A stretch of DNA of 64,000 nucleotides from Thysanoteuthis rhombus. Lineage: Eukaryota; Mollusca; Cephalopoda; Oegopsida; Thysanoteuthidae. Under the pieces are notes generated by a model, which was given only the letters and a program-made list of their open reading frames with translations, did not search any database and was not told where the DNA came from. The stretch is from assembly GCA_963457665.1 (NCBI GenBank), contig OY735207.1:36233816-36297815 (forward strand), in the 5' to 3' direction. A program made the translations under genes and the position numbers. Position 1 is the stretch's first letter. Each line of letters opens with the position of its first letter. Shown here piece after piece: positions 12,801-27,800 of the stretch.

Positions 12801-15800
12801 TTACTTGATGTGACATGAGTGGGGCAAATTCCCAAATTTGGAATGGGAATCCAAAGTCACAAGGTTTTCAGTGACAACAATCAATAAAATTCAAAACAAC
12901 TTTTGTTTTTGTCAATTGAAAGAGTATTTAAACTAAACAAGAATTCATGAAGGAAAACAATTGAAATACAATCATAAAAATGTTAAAATTGAAATCAAGA
13001 TGTTAATACTGTTAACAGATACTACACTTCAACCTTGATCTAAAAGCCGCAAAAGGCTGGACCACAGAACAAGCATGAATGGTCCATGTGTTCACCACAT
13101 TTATCAAACTTCTTTAGTAAATAAGCAGAAAGTTTGTTATGATCCATGTGTTTGTTAAAGCTGAAACTTGTTATATCAAGGTTTGTTATAGAAGAGTGCA
13201 TTGTATTTGTACCTCAAAAAACATGCTACCTGAAAAGATACAAAGACACTTATAGCTCTATAATTTTCTAAGAATAATACTAAACTGATTGTTATTTCTT
13301 ATCCACAATGTTCTATCTCTACGTGGAAAACCGCTAACAATAGCATTTCTTCATATTCTGTTGCAACTGGAGGCGGGAAATGGTGATTCATGGTGGGCAA
13401 TAAGAATTCGATTTTTCATGTGACCGTTCCCAAAATTTTGTAAAAATGGATTTGAATTCTCAAGTTTAGTATTTCATAAGATGTCAATATCTCATCTTTG
13501 TTAATTTGAACAGAAAATCTGTACAGAACACAATAATTAATAGTAATTCAATGATTAACAGGTACAATAAAGGAAATGTCTTTGTATATTTTGAAGTACA
13601 CAGAAAACTTGTCTATATAAGATTATAAAGTTTTGATTGTATTTAGTGTTCGTGCAAAAATTTACATAGTGCAATGGAAACCAAAAAAAAAGAAAAAAAT
13701 TAGGGCTTTAGTAGAAGTAGTTTTGAAATTTAGGGATGAATATATCCGGGGTGGGGGGGTTATGTTTAAAAAAAAAAAAAAGGAAAAACAGCTGAATCAG
13801 TCTATACTGAAAGTAGTCTATACTGTATGGAATCTAAACAAAAGATTGACCCTTGAACTGAGAACCATGCTATATACATAGCAGGGAATCATGTTCAACA
13901 TAACATGGAAAGATCACAAGACAGCACAATATATTAGAGGAAAGACAGGAGTCCAAGATAACGTAGAATCCATTAAAAATCTCAAATGGCAGACAACTGC
14001 TGGACAGAGATCACATGTGAAACTATGGACGACAAAAAATAAGATGGCATGATGAATTAAGAAAGTATTGGTTATGCGATACCTATGATATAGAGGTCAG
14101 GCAAATCTTGGTGAAGGTGTATATTATAGTATAATTGTAATTATACAGAAACTCTTATCTAAAATGATCTCCTGTTGTTAGACAGTTAATTTATGACTTA
14201 GCCAAGATAATATAAATAGAGTTTTTAAAAAATGGGGCTGCTGCAGGAATTGAACTTGCGACCAACACATCCATTTATTTATATATAACTGGCGTGTTTA
14301 AAAGAAACAAAATAGACAGAGAATTAATGAGATGAGAACTTGAAGTGGAGGCAGTTACTTTGACCTTTGCATCTCTGGTGACTATTTAGCTCAATGGTAA
14401 GAGCAACGCTATGTTGAAGCAGCTACCCTATCAGCTGCAGGTTCGATCCCTGCAACAGCCCCATTTTCTTTAATTGTTTATTCCATTTATGTTTTCTAGG
14501 CTAAGTGATATATTAACTGTGTAACGACAGATCATTTCAGATGAGAGTCTCTACAAAATTATACAATTATGAATACAAATATGCACAACAATTATGTTTC
14601 CATAGATGATATGTATCTGGAGTTTTTGGCTAAAAATTATCAGGGTAAAAATGCAAATTATACATGACAGAATATAGCAATATGAAGGAAAAAACAGGAC
14701 TCCAAGACATCATAGAATCCATTAGAAAACTCAAATGGCAATGGACTGATCGTGTTGCAAAAATGACAGACAACAGATGGACATCATGACTCATAACATT
14801 GATTCCTACAGATCACATGCACAACTGAGGCTTGCAGTATACAAGATGGAGAGATGACAGAAAAGAGTGGCGAATCCTGGGGAAGGTCGAGGTCCACTGA
14901 CGGACATTAAAAGACTGATGATGATTAATACAAACTTTGGTGTCATCATCGCGCGTCGTAAACAATTTCATATCAATCTAAGCACTTTTTTCAAATTAAA
15001 GTAAATTCATAAATATTAATTGATATAATATTTTCTGGCCTAGGATATTGAATGCATTGGAATATTTCACTATTTCGGCAGGGGAATTATATCTTATAAA
15101 CTGGCAAATACAGTGAATATCAAGCAACCAGGTCAAAATAATATCCAGAAGAGCATCAGAGCAAAAAAACAGTGTTATTCTTCAAAGTTTAACAAAATCC
15201 CAGAAGGGTCATAATTCAATACAGATCATTGATCATGCACTAATTGGAAACAAAACTTCTAAAATGAATACCAATGATAATATAACTTACTAATTTGAGA
15301 TCAAGATGGCTTTTACAACATTTCACTAACAGCCAAAACAGAAAAAAAATGTTTTTGTTTTCTACCATTCTGTAACTATTCCCTCAAGCTGCTCATTGTG
15401 ATCACTTCACGACAGGGTTTCTTATATAACAATAACCAGCTAATAACATTAATCAAAAGATATACAAATTGGAACAATTTACATTGATTGTTATAAATTT
15501 ACACTCATTGATATAAATTTACATTCATTGTTATAAATTCATTTTTATAAACAATTTTATAGTGTAGAAAATTTCTATGAAATTTATTGACACAGGTAAA
15601 TTTTTAGTTCATCTTAAATAAAGATTCAATAACAGTTTGATATCATTATCTGTGATTATAATGAACAGATTCCTCTGCACCTTAAGCGGAAAATCAAAAC
15701 AGCGCTGTGTCCAGAAAGAGATATCAAGATTCTTTGAGTCCTTTCTGAATATTCTGAGAAGCAATCTGCTTTCCAGAATGATAATAGGAGAGAAGGAAAG

Positions 15801-18800
15801 CAATAAATGCAAGTGATTGTCATAAAAGGGTTTAGAGGGTCATTTTGGGAACAAAAATGGAAGGCAAAAGTTGGCATACGAAAGAAAATCCAATTGAAGC
15901 AATAAGATATAAAACACTGCCCATATTCCATGAACATCAGCTTACCAACTATCTCAGACTAAATGATCAACACCTAATTCAAAAACTGCATTTGCAGGCA
16001 TGTATATTTCTATACACCAATACTTGACAGAGAGAAGGGAACATCCACTGGGAAAGTGGCCCTAAAAATGATGATAGACCCAGGTTATGGGCAAGAGACT
16101 TCTCAGCTCTAATCAATTAGAAAGAGAAAAATAAGAAAAATTATATCCCATAATTAAAGCCAAAGGGAAAGGTTACCATAAATTGACAACTCACCATCCA
16201 CTTGACCCGCACAGTATCTTTTTAATGGAAGAGCTAAAAGATAAACCAAGATTAAGCATTTTGTTCTGATTATGCACAGAAAAACAGTTGCTCAAGAGTC
16301 AACTCTTGAAACTTTTGGGATTCCAGGATCCCCATCTTTGGTTTTAGATAGATTTTTGTTTTGATTCTATGATTGGAGACCATCATTTCAACCCATGGCA
16401 TTACGGTATTACAAATCTATCGAAACCCATGGCTCTGCCAAGGATTGAACTAAGAATTTGTATGCAACAATCCTTAAAATGATAAACTGCAACAGTATTG
16501 ATACATGGTCAAATTGGGTAAAATGAAGGTAGGAGGATTGTATTATGCTAATCTACTAAGTGGAGAGGGAAGATTAGAATAACATAATCCTTCTATTATA
16601 TTTGATTGTTACAAATGAAATATTTTTTTTTTACATCGCAGACAATAATGCTAAAAGTGAAAGATTTACTAATAGAAGTGTTTTTTTCAAGATTCTATAT
16701 AAATAGAAATATAATTCATTATTTTTGGAGCCTGAACAGCAATGGAGTCTACCCAGAAAGTTAGACTAATATTCAAGCACTAATTCAAATTAGAATACAA
16801 TTTTGCCCAAGCTACTGATAAAATCAACAAAACATTTGGAGTCAACATTACTACCGTGCAAACTGTTCAGCATTGGTTCAATAGGTTTAGGTCAGGAAAT
16901 ATGGATACAAATAACAAACCTTGAAGGAGGCCTACAACCAACAAATAATGGTTCAAGCACTTTCTGAATACTTTTGGATTTCAACAACTATATCCCATCA
17001 TCCCAAGGTGATAAGAAAGGTTAAGAGTTGGAAAAATGGGTCCACATGAACAGAATGAAATACTCCATGACAGTGTCTAATCATACATCTCTCAGTTGGC
17101 TGTATCTATGTTTAGAGAATTGAGATACCAAGTTTTGTGGCATCCTCCAAATACATCTGACATTTTTCCCATCATCAAGCATTTTGAATTTCATATTCAT
17201 ACTAAAAAGTTCAATAATAAGGAAGCCATAATTTTACTAAATTTATGACTACTAAACTCAACATGAAGAGTTTTTAAAGAAATGGGATATCATCATTAGA
17301 ACATTGTTGGGGAAAATGTTATTACTTCAAATAGGTCACACTTTGATTGACTATTTACTGTTTTCTGTTGTTTATATCATCCTTCACCTTAAAATTCAAA
17401 AATGATATTTTATACGTAACAACCTAATATTATATAACAAAAGGTTTAGTGAATAAAAGCATTAATTTCTTGAGCTAGGTGGTTAGATGCCATTTTAATT
17501 TCACTGAACCCTGAGAAAACTAACCTTCATAAAAATGTAATTTTTGCTGATGGGTCTACTACTAAATAGTTGTATATTTACCCTCGTTGCCAATGATCAG
17601 TGTCCGAGCCAAATTTCACATGCTACCTGTGACTAAAATTATAGATTCGTTACATCAACAATTACCTCCCCTATGTCATAGCTATCAGTCCACACAGGTG
17701 TTTCATTTTAAAACAAAGGTTTATGGCATTTGATTGTGAAGGATTTGCTGAGGCATATGTTCTTTTGTGCACTTATTCAGCATGAAATTTCCTTTTCAAT
17801 GATGTATAATATGCCAATATTTGAGTAATTTTTTCCTCATTATTAGGGCACCACAGCAAAAATATGCCATTATGAAAAATGGTGCTAGAATTTTTTGCAA
17901 CTGATCTGGAATGTCTACTCAAGTTACTTTTAATCGCTGACAGTCCCTCTACCAATGTCCAATTGGTTTCATTGGTCAACAAGAAAACTTCCTAAAAGGC
18001 TCTATTACAGTGTCAGGACTAACTGAATTACGGAGAAAATAAACTGTTTTTCTTGGTTAATTTCATTCTTTCTGCTTCAAACTACCTGATGAGAAAAGTC
18101 TTCCATTCATGTTCTCACTGATTTTTTTTTGTTCAGCAAATACAATCAGGGGACATTCCTCCAACAATTTATATTGAATCAACTGGCCTGCCACATTCAA
18201 TGCCTACACTAAATGTATGCACATCCCTGCCTCTCGTCTTTTCTCCAGACTTTTTGGTCCAACTTACAATCTCTTGAATTCTGCTTTCCTTCCTTGATTC
18301 CCTTCATATCATTGAAACTCTACTTTTGATATTTTTCAGAAGGTGCGCATGGAAATTTGCACATCTGCAGTACTTAGTTACAATCAGAAGTGAAAAGAAG
18401 TCAATGAGAAGAAGAAGAGAAAAAGGAGACTAAAGATGTTATTGTTGTGTTACACTTACCATTAGCATCTCTGTTGATACTTCCATAGGAATGTTGTCCA
18501 CCTCCAGCTGGTTGTATCCCTACAAGATTTTGTTAACAATATAAGATTATACACATAGAAAATAAGTGTCATTATGATTATACTTTAGAGATACAGAAGT
18601 GGCTGTTGAGTAGTAAGCAATAAAAGACATTTTGCATGTTTAGTTGTTGATGGATAAACATTTGAAACACCAGATACTGCAAAAAAGGAAATTAAAGACA
18701 ATCGTTGCATTTAAAGAAAAAATCTTCAGTTTTTACGTACAGAACAACTAGTAAAGCTCTACATAGCGTACATGGGATGGGCCTAGGAAGAATCCAGCCT

Positions 18801-21800
18801 CTTGATGATAATTATAGTCACCTTGTAAATAGAACCCCTCCCCCCCAACTCCAAATTCTGTGTTTTTGGAAAATGATTTCTCAATGAAGCAAAGGGAAGT
18901 AACCAAAATACTTCAACGTCACAGTTTCATATAACAGATGGAAAGTGTACTTTCCTTACAAATAAAACCATCACTTCAAATTTCATGTTCCGGAAAAATG
19001 ATTTCTCAATTAGGTAAAGGGAAATAACCGAAATACTTCAAAGTTGTACTTTCATACAATGGATGAAAAGTAAGGTTTAAAAAAAAAAAAAAAAATGATT
19101 TTTCAATGAAGTAAAGAGAAGTCCAACTGGTTTGGTGGTATAGTTACATCATAAATAGACCCTCCCTCTCAAAAAAGTAAAGTAAAAGTTGCAAATCAGC
19201 CAGATTTGCTTTATTCTCCTAGTTAGAACATTTTAACAGTATAGTACTAACAAAACTGTCAATGAAATGCTGTTTTTTTTGTGTTATGGCAATGTACATA
19301 CAAGGTCTCTCAATGAAGAGACCAAACTTTTAGAGCAATGTGCCAATGAAACATCTTAGCTTGCCCTGACTGTAAGATTATGAGGCAGTATCCCTGCCCT
19401 TTTATATAAAGAAAAACTGTATCAATCTATTTTATTTACTTTTTCAACTACATGTGTGAGAGCAAACATGTTTCCAATGCGCTTGGCCTTTCTTTCCCTC
19501 CAAGTTTAAAAAAGGCTTTGAAAAATTCATAGGTTTGTAAGAAGTTCTGTTACAAATTAGGAAAAACTTTTTGAGAGACTTTCTTTCAATGTAGCAACAG
19601 GCCTACAGGGAGGATTGTCTGAGCTGTCACTAGTGGTACCAACATTTCATATTGGGAAGAATATCCACCAAAGTGGATGCTGAATCTGGATGAAATATCT
19701 TGTTGACTGAGGAAGATCACATTGAAAACATTGTTTGATGAGATACAAAAAAAAAAAAAAATCATTATTCAACTGTCCATGAAGTTTCCAAGGAGATAGG
19801 AATCTGTAGAAGTTAGTGCAACATGATTTCAAAAGAAAAACCGAATTGTGTTGCTGCAAAATCTGCTGACAGATGAATGAAATGCAACATGATGCATCAT
19901 CAGTCTTTCTTTTGAAATCATGTTGTAAAAATCTCTACAGATTCCTATCTCTTCAGAAACTTCATGGACAGTTAGGGGACAATTTCCATGAATCACTTCT
20001 AAAACCTTCATTGGGAATTTGAGAAAAAGAAAAGGCCAAGCACACTAGAGACACATTCACTTTTGCGCATGTGGTTCAAAAACTAAGCAATGTAAATTGA
20101 TGCAGTTTTTATACAAGGGGTCAAGGTCACTCCCACATAGCATATCAGTCTCATTGATGCACTGCTTCAAAAGTTTGGTATTTTTCATGGGCGGACCTCA
20201 AACAGATCCACTCACAAACAGAAATTGGATCATTGCAATATAGATAGATGATTCATTAATTTTATATTGTAGAGTTCTGTATATTGTATAAAGCTATTTT
20301 TTTCAAATTTGGAAAAAAAAAAATCAACAACATTAATAAACATCTGTTTCCACTATTGGTTTGCAAAATTAAATGTTTACTGCACTTAATGATCACTAAT
20401 AAATAATGATCAAAGACATGATACCATATTTTAGGATAAGAAACAAATAAAAGACACAAGATATAATGACACTCATTTGCATAATCCATTTGAGAAATTG
20501 ATTTTGAACTGAAAAAAAAATACTCCATTTATCAGCAATACTATTTAAGAGTTGTAAAATAAACAATTCTTCATGTCATATCTGGAGTTGAGGAGAAAGA
20601 ATGTGTGATAAAGGTTCAATACAGAATCAATGAATTAGATTTACAAAGTAGTCAAGAGAAATAAATTTAAGTCTGAAAATTCAATAGAACAATCGCCAGC
20701 ATTCACATGCCATTTTAAAAACAAGTAGAGATACACGGATTTTCCAGCAGTTGGTGTTCTAGCATCTCTTTTAATCTAGACAAAATTACAAGTGGACACT
20801 TGAATTTTCTTGAAACTCCCACAGTTATTTACTGAGTGATCACAAGGGAATGTTGTATATGGAGCAATCTCTTAATCGTTTATACTGCAGTGGTGATAAC
20901 TGCTGCATCAGTCTTCTAAAATTCCAAGCCTTATTTGCTTATAAACTTTAGTAATGGCTTCTAAACAAATTGCGAGTGTCAGTGAAGGTATAAAGCAAAA
21001 ACAGTAGTTCATATCAATGCAAGAAAAAGTAGAAGTATTGATTCAGGTTTTGGGACAAAAGCTGTATAAGATGTAGGATACAGGCTCATCAACTACATTC
21101 AATATGAGTATTTGTTCAATATACCTGTATTTGTTTAATTTATACTAATAAACTACATTGTTATATTAATGTGCTGCATTTAACCATTCAATTCATATAT
21201 AATATTTGTTTAATTCAAGTTTCTAACAGTCCTAATGCTTTGAAGATATGTGAGCATGCATAATTAGTTGGCAAAAAATGCATTATTGAATTATAATTGT
21301 GTGACCACTGATGGTCTGGCAAAATAGATGATTCAACACATTTCTGGAACAAAGGGTATTGCATTAAAGGTTCAAGCTATCTTCCAGAAATAACCAACCG
21401 TTTAACCTTTCTAATCTTGATGCATTTACAACAGTGAATTCAACAGACACAAAGCTTCAATAGTAATACAACAATGACACGTTTCACAGGAGTAGAGAAG
21501 CATGTGGAAGACCAACAAGCAGTTTCAATTTGATAAAAGTAACAAATTGAAATATAAGAGAAAGACATTCCTCATCATTTTAGAAGTAACCTATTTTTCA
21601 AACAAAATTATAAGAAGCATTCAAAGTAAACAAGATTAATAAGATTAAATGAACCATATAGGATGCTGTGTGCAAAATGTATTTTCATTTAGTGATTTAG
21701 ATAACACGTTTGGAAGATAGAATATAAAATTATTACAATGAAAATGATGGAAACTGTAAAAACAAAACAAAACAGTCCACTGATTTAAGACAGAATTTTG

Positions 21801-24800
21801 TGAATATAAATTGAACAGAGCAAAACAAATTATCACATACAAACATGAAAAAGGCTAATTCTACAGACATGCCAGAACTATCATGCAACTACAAGGATTA
21901 GTGAGGAAATGGCCAGAAACTCATAGTTACCAATTCTTTCATCCAAATCAGACTCTGAATGCACAAGCCCTTGAGTTCCCCATAATATTTTCTCTGGGAT
22001 AGGAGAGAGGAGGGGGTAAAAAAAATAGCATATAATAGTAGTATTCACAGTTAGGTAGGCATAAAGGTAAACAAAGGTTAATAAGTATGTTAAGTAAATA
22101 AAACCAGTAAAATAGGGATTAAACATCAGTATTTCCACTTGTTTTCGGAAATTCTGAGGAGAAGAAAAAAAAAAAGGGTCCAGAAAATAATCCACAAAAC
22201 ACAAGGTCTGTCTGGAAAGTATCCAGCAACTTAATATCAACAAAAAGAAAAAAAAAAATCCATCTAGGGCAGTGGTGCTTTAGTCCTCTTCAAAGTACTT
22301 CCCTTTGTACCTCACATACTTATTCTAGCATCCCATCCACTTTCCAAAACTGTCTGCAAAGTACTTTTTAGGGATCACCATCCGCATCTTTATTGCATTC
22401 TTCTCATCTTGTCCACTCCACCCTTTCAATGTTGGAAATCAAATCTGGACTTTGAGTGGGTTGGGCTGACAGACCTGGGTGATGCGAATATTTGCCAAAA
22501 TACTGTGGATAATGACTTGCTTGGTCATTGTGAATCTGGACGCTTAACAATACACTAGCTCATACAAGGGTATCTCATTGTTGACTGAGTAACCTCACAG
22601 AAGAGTTCCTGTTCGCACATGTGCTGAAATGTCCCTTCTGATTGGTTACCTATTTATATCAAGGCTACAATACTATTTCTTGAGATATTTAAAATGGCTG
22701 GATACTTTCTGTACAAAACTTGCATAAGGGAAAACAGTAAAATAATACCTCGAATGGTGCAGGTAATTTGTTCCAAAATGTCTGCACTGTTCAAGGTCTA
22801 ATAATAACTTTTTTTTTTCAGCTTAATTTGATTGGTTTGTATAGCAATACCTCAACTATACTACATCTAAACCCACACTAATCAAAACTGAACTATTCAA
22901 AGTATTGCTGTAGTTATTTTCTGTACAAAAAAGGTTTCTGTCTGTTTACCAGTTACTTTGTCACAAATGAAACCAAATGTCTTTGATTAAATATTTGGGT
23001 GACCCAGATTCCTACATTTTCTGGATTTCTGGACCAAACTTTTTGTCTATAATTAAAATATAGAAGAAACGTTAGAATGATATTGTATTGAACATTAATA
23101 CATTTCTAAAGCAGAGTCCGTTTGATCGTTTCCAATCCACTTGAAATTCTTAAAATATAAAATATGCGATGAAAAATAAACAAAGAAAAGTAAAGAACAA
23201 AACTGTTTATTATACACACAAATTGATTTACTGCAAAAACAGGATCTGTTTAATCAATTATAGTCAACTAACAGAGGCAGATCAAGGATTTTGAGCTGAC
23301 TGGATGTCCAATCTTTGTTTTTACTACAATTGACTAATTAGACAATGGTAACAGTGATTTTTTGTTTTCAATGTTGATTTATGATTACTTGGGTTTTTTC
23401 ATTTATAGAATTTCTTTATCAAGATATCAGAAAATTTTCTTCTTCTTGTGCTTTACCCAAGTTGGACCTGTGCCAGAAAAATCTTCATGTGTAGAGAATT
23501 AAATCATGCAAAGAAAATTGAAACAAAAAGTGATTGAGCAGCAAACTACTACACTGTCCGATATATTAAAAAATGACCAGTTAGAAAAATAGTCATTTTT
23601 CTAGAAATGGTCCAGTACTGTACTATTTAAGTTGAAGATTTTATTTCATCCTACTTAGTCACCCATCTTCTCTCCAACAGATTTCTATTTTTTGAAACAT
23701 GCAGACCACTTCCTTACAGATGAGAACTTCTCCAATAATGATCAAATTGAAGAAGCCTTCAATGAATTCACTAGTTCCTTGAAGGGAGAACTCTTTTAGG
23801 AATGGAATTGACAAGTTGCAGACAAGGAGAAATTCTGATGGAATGAATAATTTTGTTTTCTACGAAAATTTTAAAATTTATTTTGCTTGACCATTTGGAA
23901 CCGATTGATGTGATATCCTGAGAGAAATTATTTTGTCTTTGGAGTCGCTGATAAAAAATCTTTATATATCACACACACGCACAGAAAAAAAAATTGTCTC
24001 AGTCCAGAAGCCAAAAGAATAAAAATCCCAATCTTAAAGGATTAAGTAAATTAGCAATCTGATAATTCCTGATTTTATCTAAGGGTGAAAAACGTCACCA
24101 GAAATATAATGCGTTACACTTACCTCGTTCCTGTTCACTTAAACTTAAAAAGCCTTCATTTTTATCACTGAAAAAAAAAAAAGAAAAAAACTTTTCCAAT
24201 CGTAATTCTTTTCAAGTTAATAAGATATTAGTGGCATATTTTTATAAAGTTTGGAATGCTGGTTTATAAGATACTTCTAGCCTTATATAGATCAACTTAA
24301 TTGCATATATGTAACCTACTAGCAACTATTAACTACCAATACTATAATGGAGGTAAGTGCAACATATATATAAATATATAAATATATATATATATCGGTA
24401 TTTAATATATTGCTTTACCTCCTTCCTCTCTTTCTGTCTATTTTAGAGTGGTAGAAACCAATAATCTGTCAAAAAAGTGACATAGGCTTTGATATTACTA
24501 TACATGTATACATATATATATACATATTCTTCAGCATTCAACAGGTACAGTTTTCATCTGGTAGTCTTAAGCAGAACACTATAATCCAACAGCCTGTGAA
24601 AAAACTGAATGCAACATACCATGGGGTAGGTTGAGGAAAATATCAGCTGAAATACTTTATTGCAAACAAAGATGAAGACAGTAGTTTGAAAAATATATGG
24701 AAAGCATAGATATATTTGAAATGTTCTTTTTCTTGTTTTTTTTAATATAAAAATAAAGAATTAAAATGCTCTTACCATAAGTAATATATGAGGATTATCA

Positions 24801-27800
24801 CCCCAGCAATAATATACACCATAAAGAAAACGCCCACTGATGCAACAATTGCATAAGAGTATTTATCAACTGGAACGAAAAAAAAAAAAAAAAGAAATAG
24901 AGTTAAGTATGCAATGGAATATTAAAAAAAAATTCACCATCACAGTAAATAATTGATCAAATGTGGCATCAAAAATTGAAGTCACATTTAAAAAATTCCA
25001 TTGAAGATTAGATATGGTCAGAATAAATTCTATTCATGTAATCACCGGTGTTTTCCGCAGGAAAACATCTAAAATAAAGTAAAAACATCTCTAGATTCTG
25101 GAGGAAAAAAAAAACGAAAAAAAAACATTTTTTTCAAAGGAGCCTTGAGGAGTACTGATGCCATAACAATATGGCCAGGAGAGCTAGAATAGATGCTTTC
25201 AAATACAGACAAATTCAAAATATGATAGAACCCTTGGCCATCTTTGACGGCTATCTCTTCACAATTACTAAAATTCGCCAAATGTCAGTTTGTCGGTCCA
25301 TCCGTCTGTGTTACCATAATTTATGGATGGCCAGAGCTAGGGCCATCAAATTTTCTTTGGCTACTGATTGAACACAAGAACATGTTTTTTAGCATATTAG
25401 TTTTAGAAATATAAAAAAAGAATAGAGTAAGGTCAATCTTCACCTTCACCCCAATTACAATAATCTGATCTCCATCTATCTCTCTATATAATACTTGAAG
25501 TCGGATTTTGTTAACCTATATGTGACTTATAATCAACCGAACCAGGGCATTGTAGCCAGAGGTATTGAATTAAGGTACTCATACAATACATTAATTTAAA
25601 GAATGCAAAACAAAAGAAAAATCCTAGGTGATCAGCAATTGAATAATGATAGTGTGGTGTCTATGTTCAAACTCAACCCAATAATATTGATCTGATTCTC
25701 ATCTAATTATCTATACAATACTAAAAGTCTGGCTCCATTTATCTTCATGTGACCTCTAAGTAACTGATGCTGGGCATTATAACTAGAGGTACTAAATTAA
25801 GATTCCCCTAAAGACAAAAAGGAAACAGTTTTAATCTCTATTTAGGCCTTTGCAGGTGCTAGCCAAATATTTGCACGTTGGGTGGTTTTCCAGCTAGTAC
25901 TGTATATGCCAATATATATTAATTTTTTAAAAACAATGAAACTATTACATTGCATGCAATGTGGGGGGCCTACAGAAGCTTGATATGGACAGTTATGGGG
26001 CTTAGATGGATTGCAGTAGTAGTAAAGGTAATTCTCTAAATACTCTTGAAAACCATGTTTTATGATCTAGCATATACAGTATATATTTTCCTTTCTAGAT
26101 GTTCTGGCATAGATCTCAAACAAAAGGAGGACTCTCTGCTATAAAAGGAAAAAAATGCTAATAAAAATCCTAGCTGGACATCACTATTAATTTTTTTACC
26201 AATTTTTCCTTTATCGTTGCTTTTTCTCACAACTTTCCAAGTTGAATACCCACTGACCAAAACAAAGAATTTCAGAACAAAGAAGCCTAGGGCTAGATAA
26301 GACATAAATCTATAGTCTATTCAACAGACAGTATTCATCTAGGAAGTTGTGACAAAAAGCAACAATAAAATGGTGAATAGACTAGCCAAATTTATTTGCA
26401 AAAATACTTAATGACAGAGTTCAATTAATTCAAGTTGGACATTGCTATCATCTGTAATGCAAATGAAAGACTAAGTATAAAAAAAATGGGCTGATTTCTT
26501 TTTTCATGAGCCTATTTAAGATTTTGAAATCGGAGTTGCCCTCCATTAGTTCATATAAAATTGTCAAAATATAAGATTGTTATGAAAGTTTTGTCCGATG
26601 TTTGAATTATTTGGAAGCAAATATAGTTGTGATTAAAGATACAATCAATCATTAATATACTCTCATTCCCTTTTGATAGATTTATTCCATTTATCAACCA
26701 GATTTGTTAAATTTTTTTGATTTTGACCAGAAATAAGAAACCAACTGGTTTTTAACCTCTTTGGTTAACTGCTTCTTTAAATTATAATGAAAAGTCAGAT
26801 GGCAAATGTTGATATATTCAGTAAGTTGCCTAAGTATAAAGGCAGGATCCATTGCAATTATCAATACAGCAAGAACTGACAGGACTTCTATTACATCAAT
26901 CAATATGTATCTTAAATTACTTGAGAAGAAAAAAAAAAATCACTTCAGCAGTCACCGTAAACAATACCAGAAAAAAGACTGTGCACTGCTAAAATTATTT
27001 ACTCAAATGATCGAATCTCCATTCAACATTCCTTTACAAAATTGATTTTTTTTAAACATTCATTATGTTAAAATAGATCAGATAAAATAAAATTATCTAA
27101 TAGAGATGACTATTTTACGCATACATCACCAGTAGAAATGGTGCCAAATGAAGATTTTAAAGCTGGTGCTATGAATTTTAAAAAACGTTCAACTTCTTAT
27201 AAAATAAAAAGCATTAACTAATCAGTGCATATATATAATAATACATCCTGCCAAAAAATAGAAATTGATTGGTAAAGCAAAGAAAATCACTTTTGCAAGA
27301 AAACCAACAGCCATTTTGAATAAGAAAGAAAATAAACAATGGTAGTATAACAGAAACTAAAATGAAAATGTAAAATTTCCCTCCTCTAACCTTCAATCGA
27401 ATTTAATCAAATACAAATTCTTACCTGGAGTGGTTTTATTGATGAGAATAGTTAAGTTCTTGGATCTAATTTTACCACCTGGCATAACCTCTTCAATGCT
27501 AGAACATTCCATATTGTTTGGCATCAACACCAATACTACATAAAATGCATTTTCTGTTAGGAGCTTGCTGGAATTCTGCAAATAAAAAAAAAAGTATTCA
27601 AAGAGAATCCAATGCTAAAAAAGAAAAAAAAATCAAAATGTAGATCATAAGATACAAATTAAAAAATACTGTGAAATTAAAAAATGCAATAGAATTTTCA
27701 ATAATGTAATTAAAGTCAAAAAAAGTTTTTAAAGGATAAAAATATCAAAAATAGGCAATAGAAATTTAAAAATTGACAAAAACAAAAAGGCAAAAATAAA

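Noticed and set aside
14385-14463. A functional tRNA gene
   Set aside because: D and T arms look good, but the acceptor strands do not pair and the middle is too long. A mirror copy of the 3' end nearby points to a SINE-type relic.
20940-21110. A pogo/Tigger transposase start (MASKQIASV, then [10 protein letters not shown])
   Set aside because: About 20 matching residues and an early stop. No continuation in any frame.
21881-22243. The full 120-codon minus-strand ORF as a gene
   Set aside because: Only the 63 bases at 21931-21993 are exon 9. The upstream part is intron read-through and the downstream part lies past a clear GT donor.
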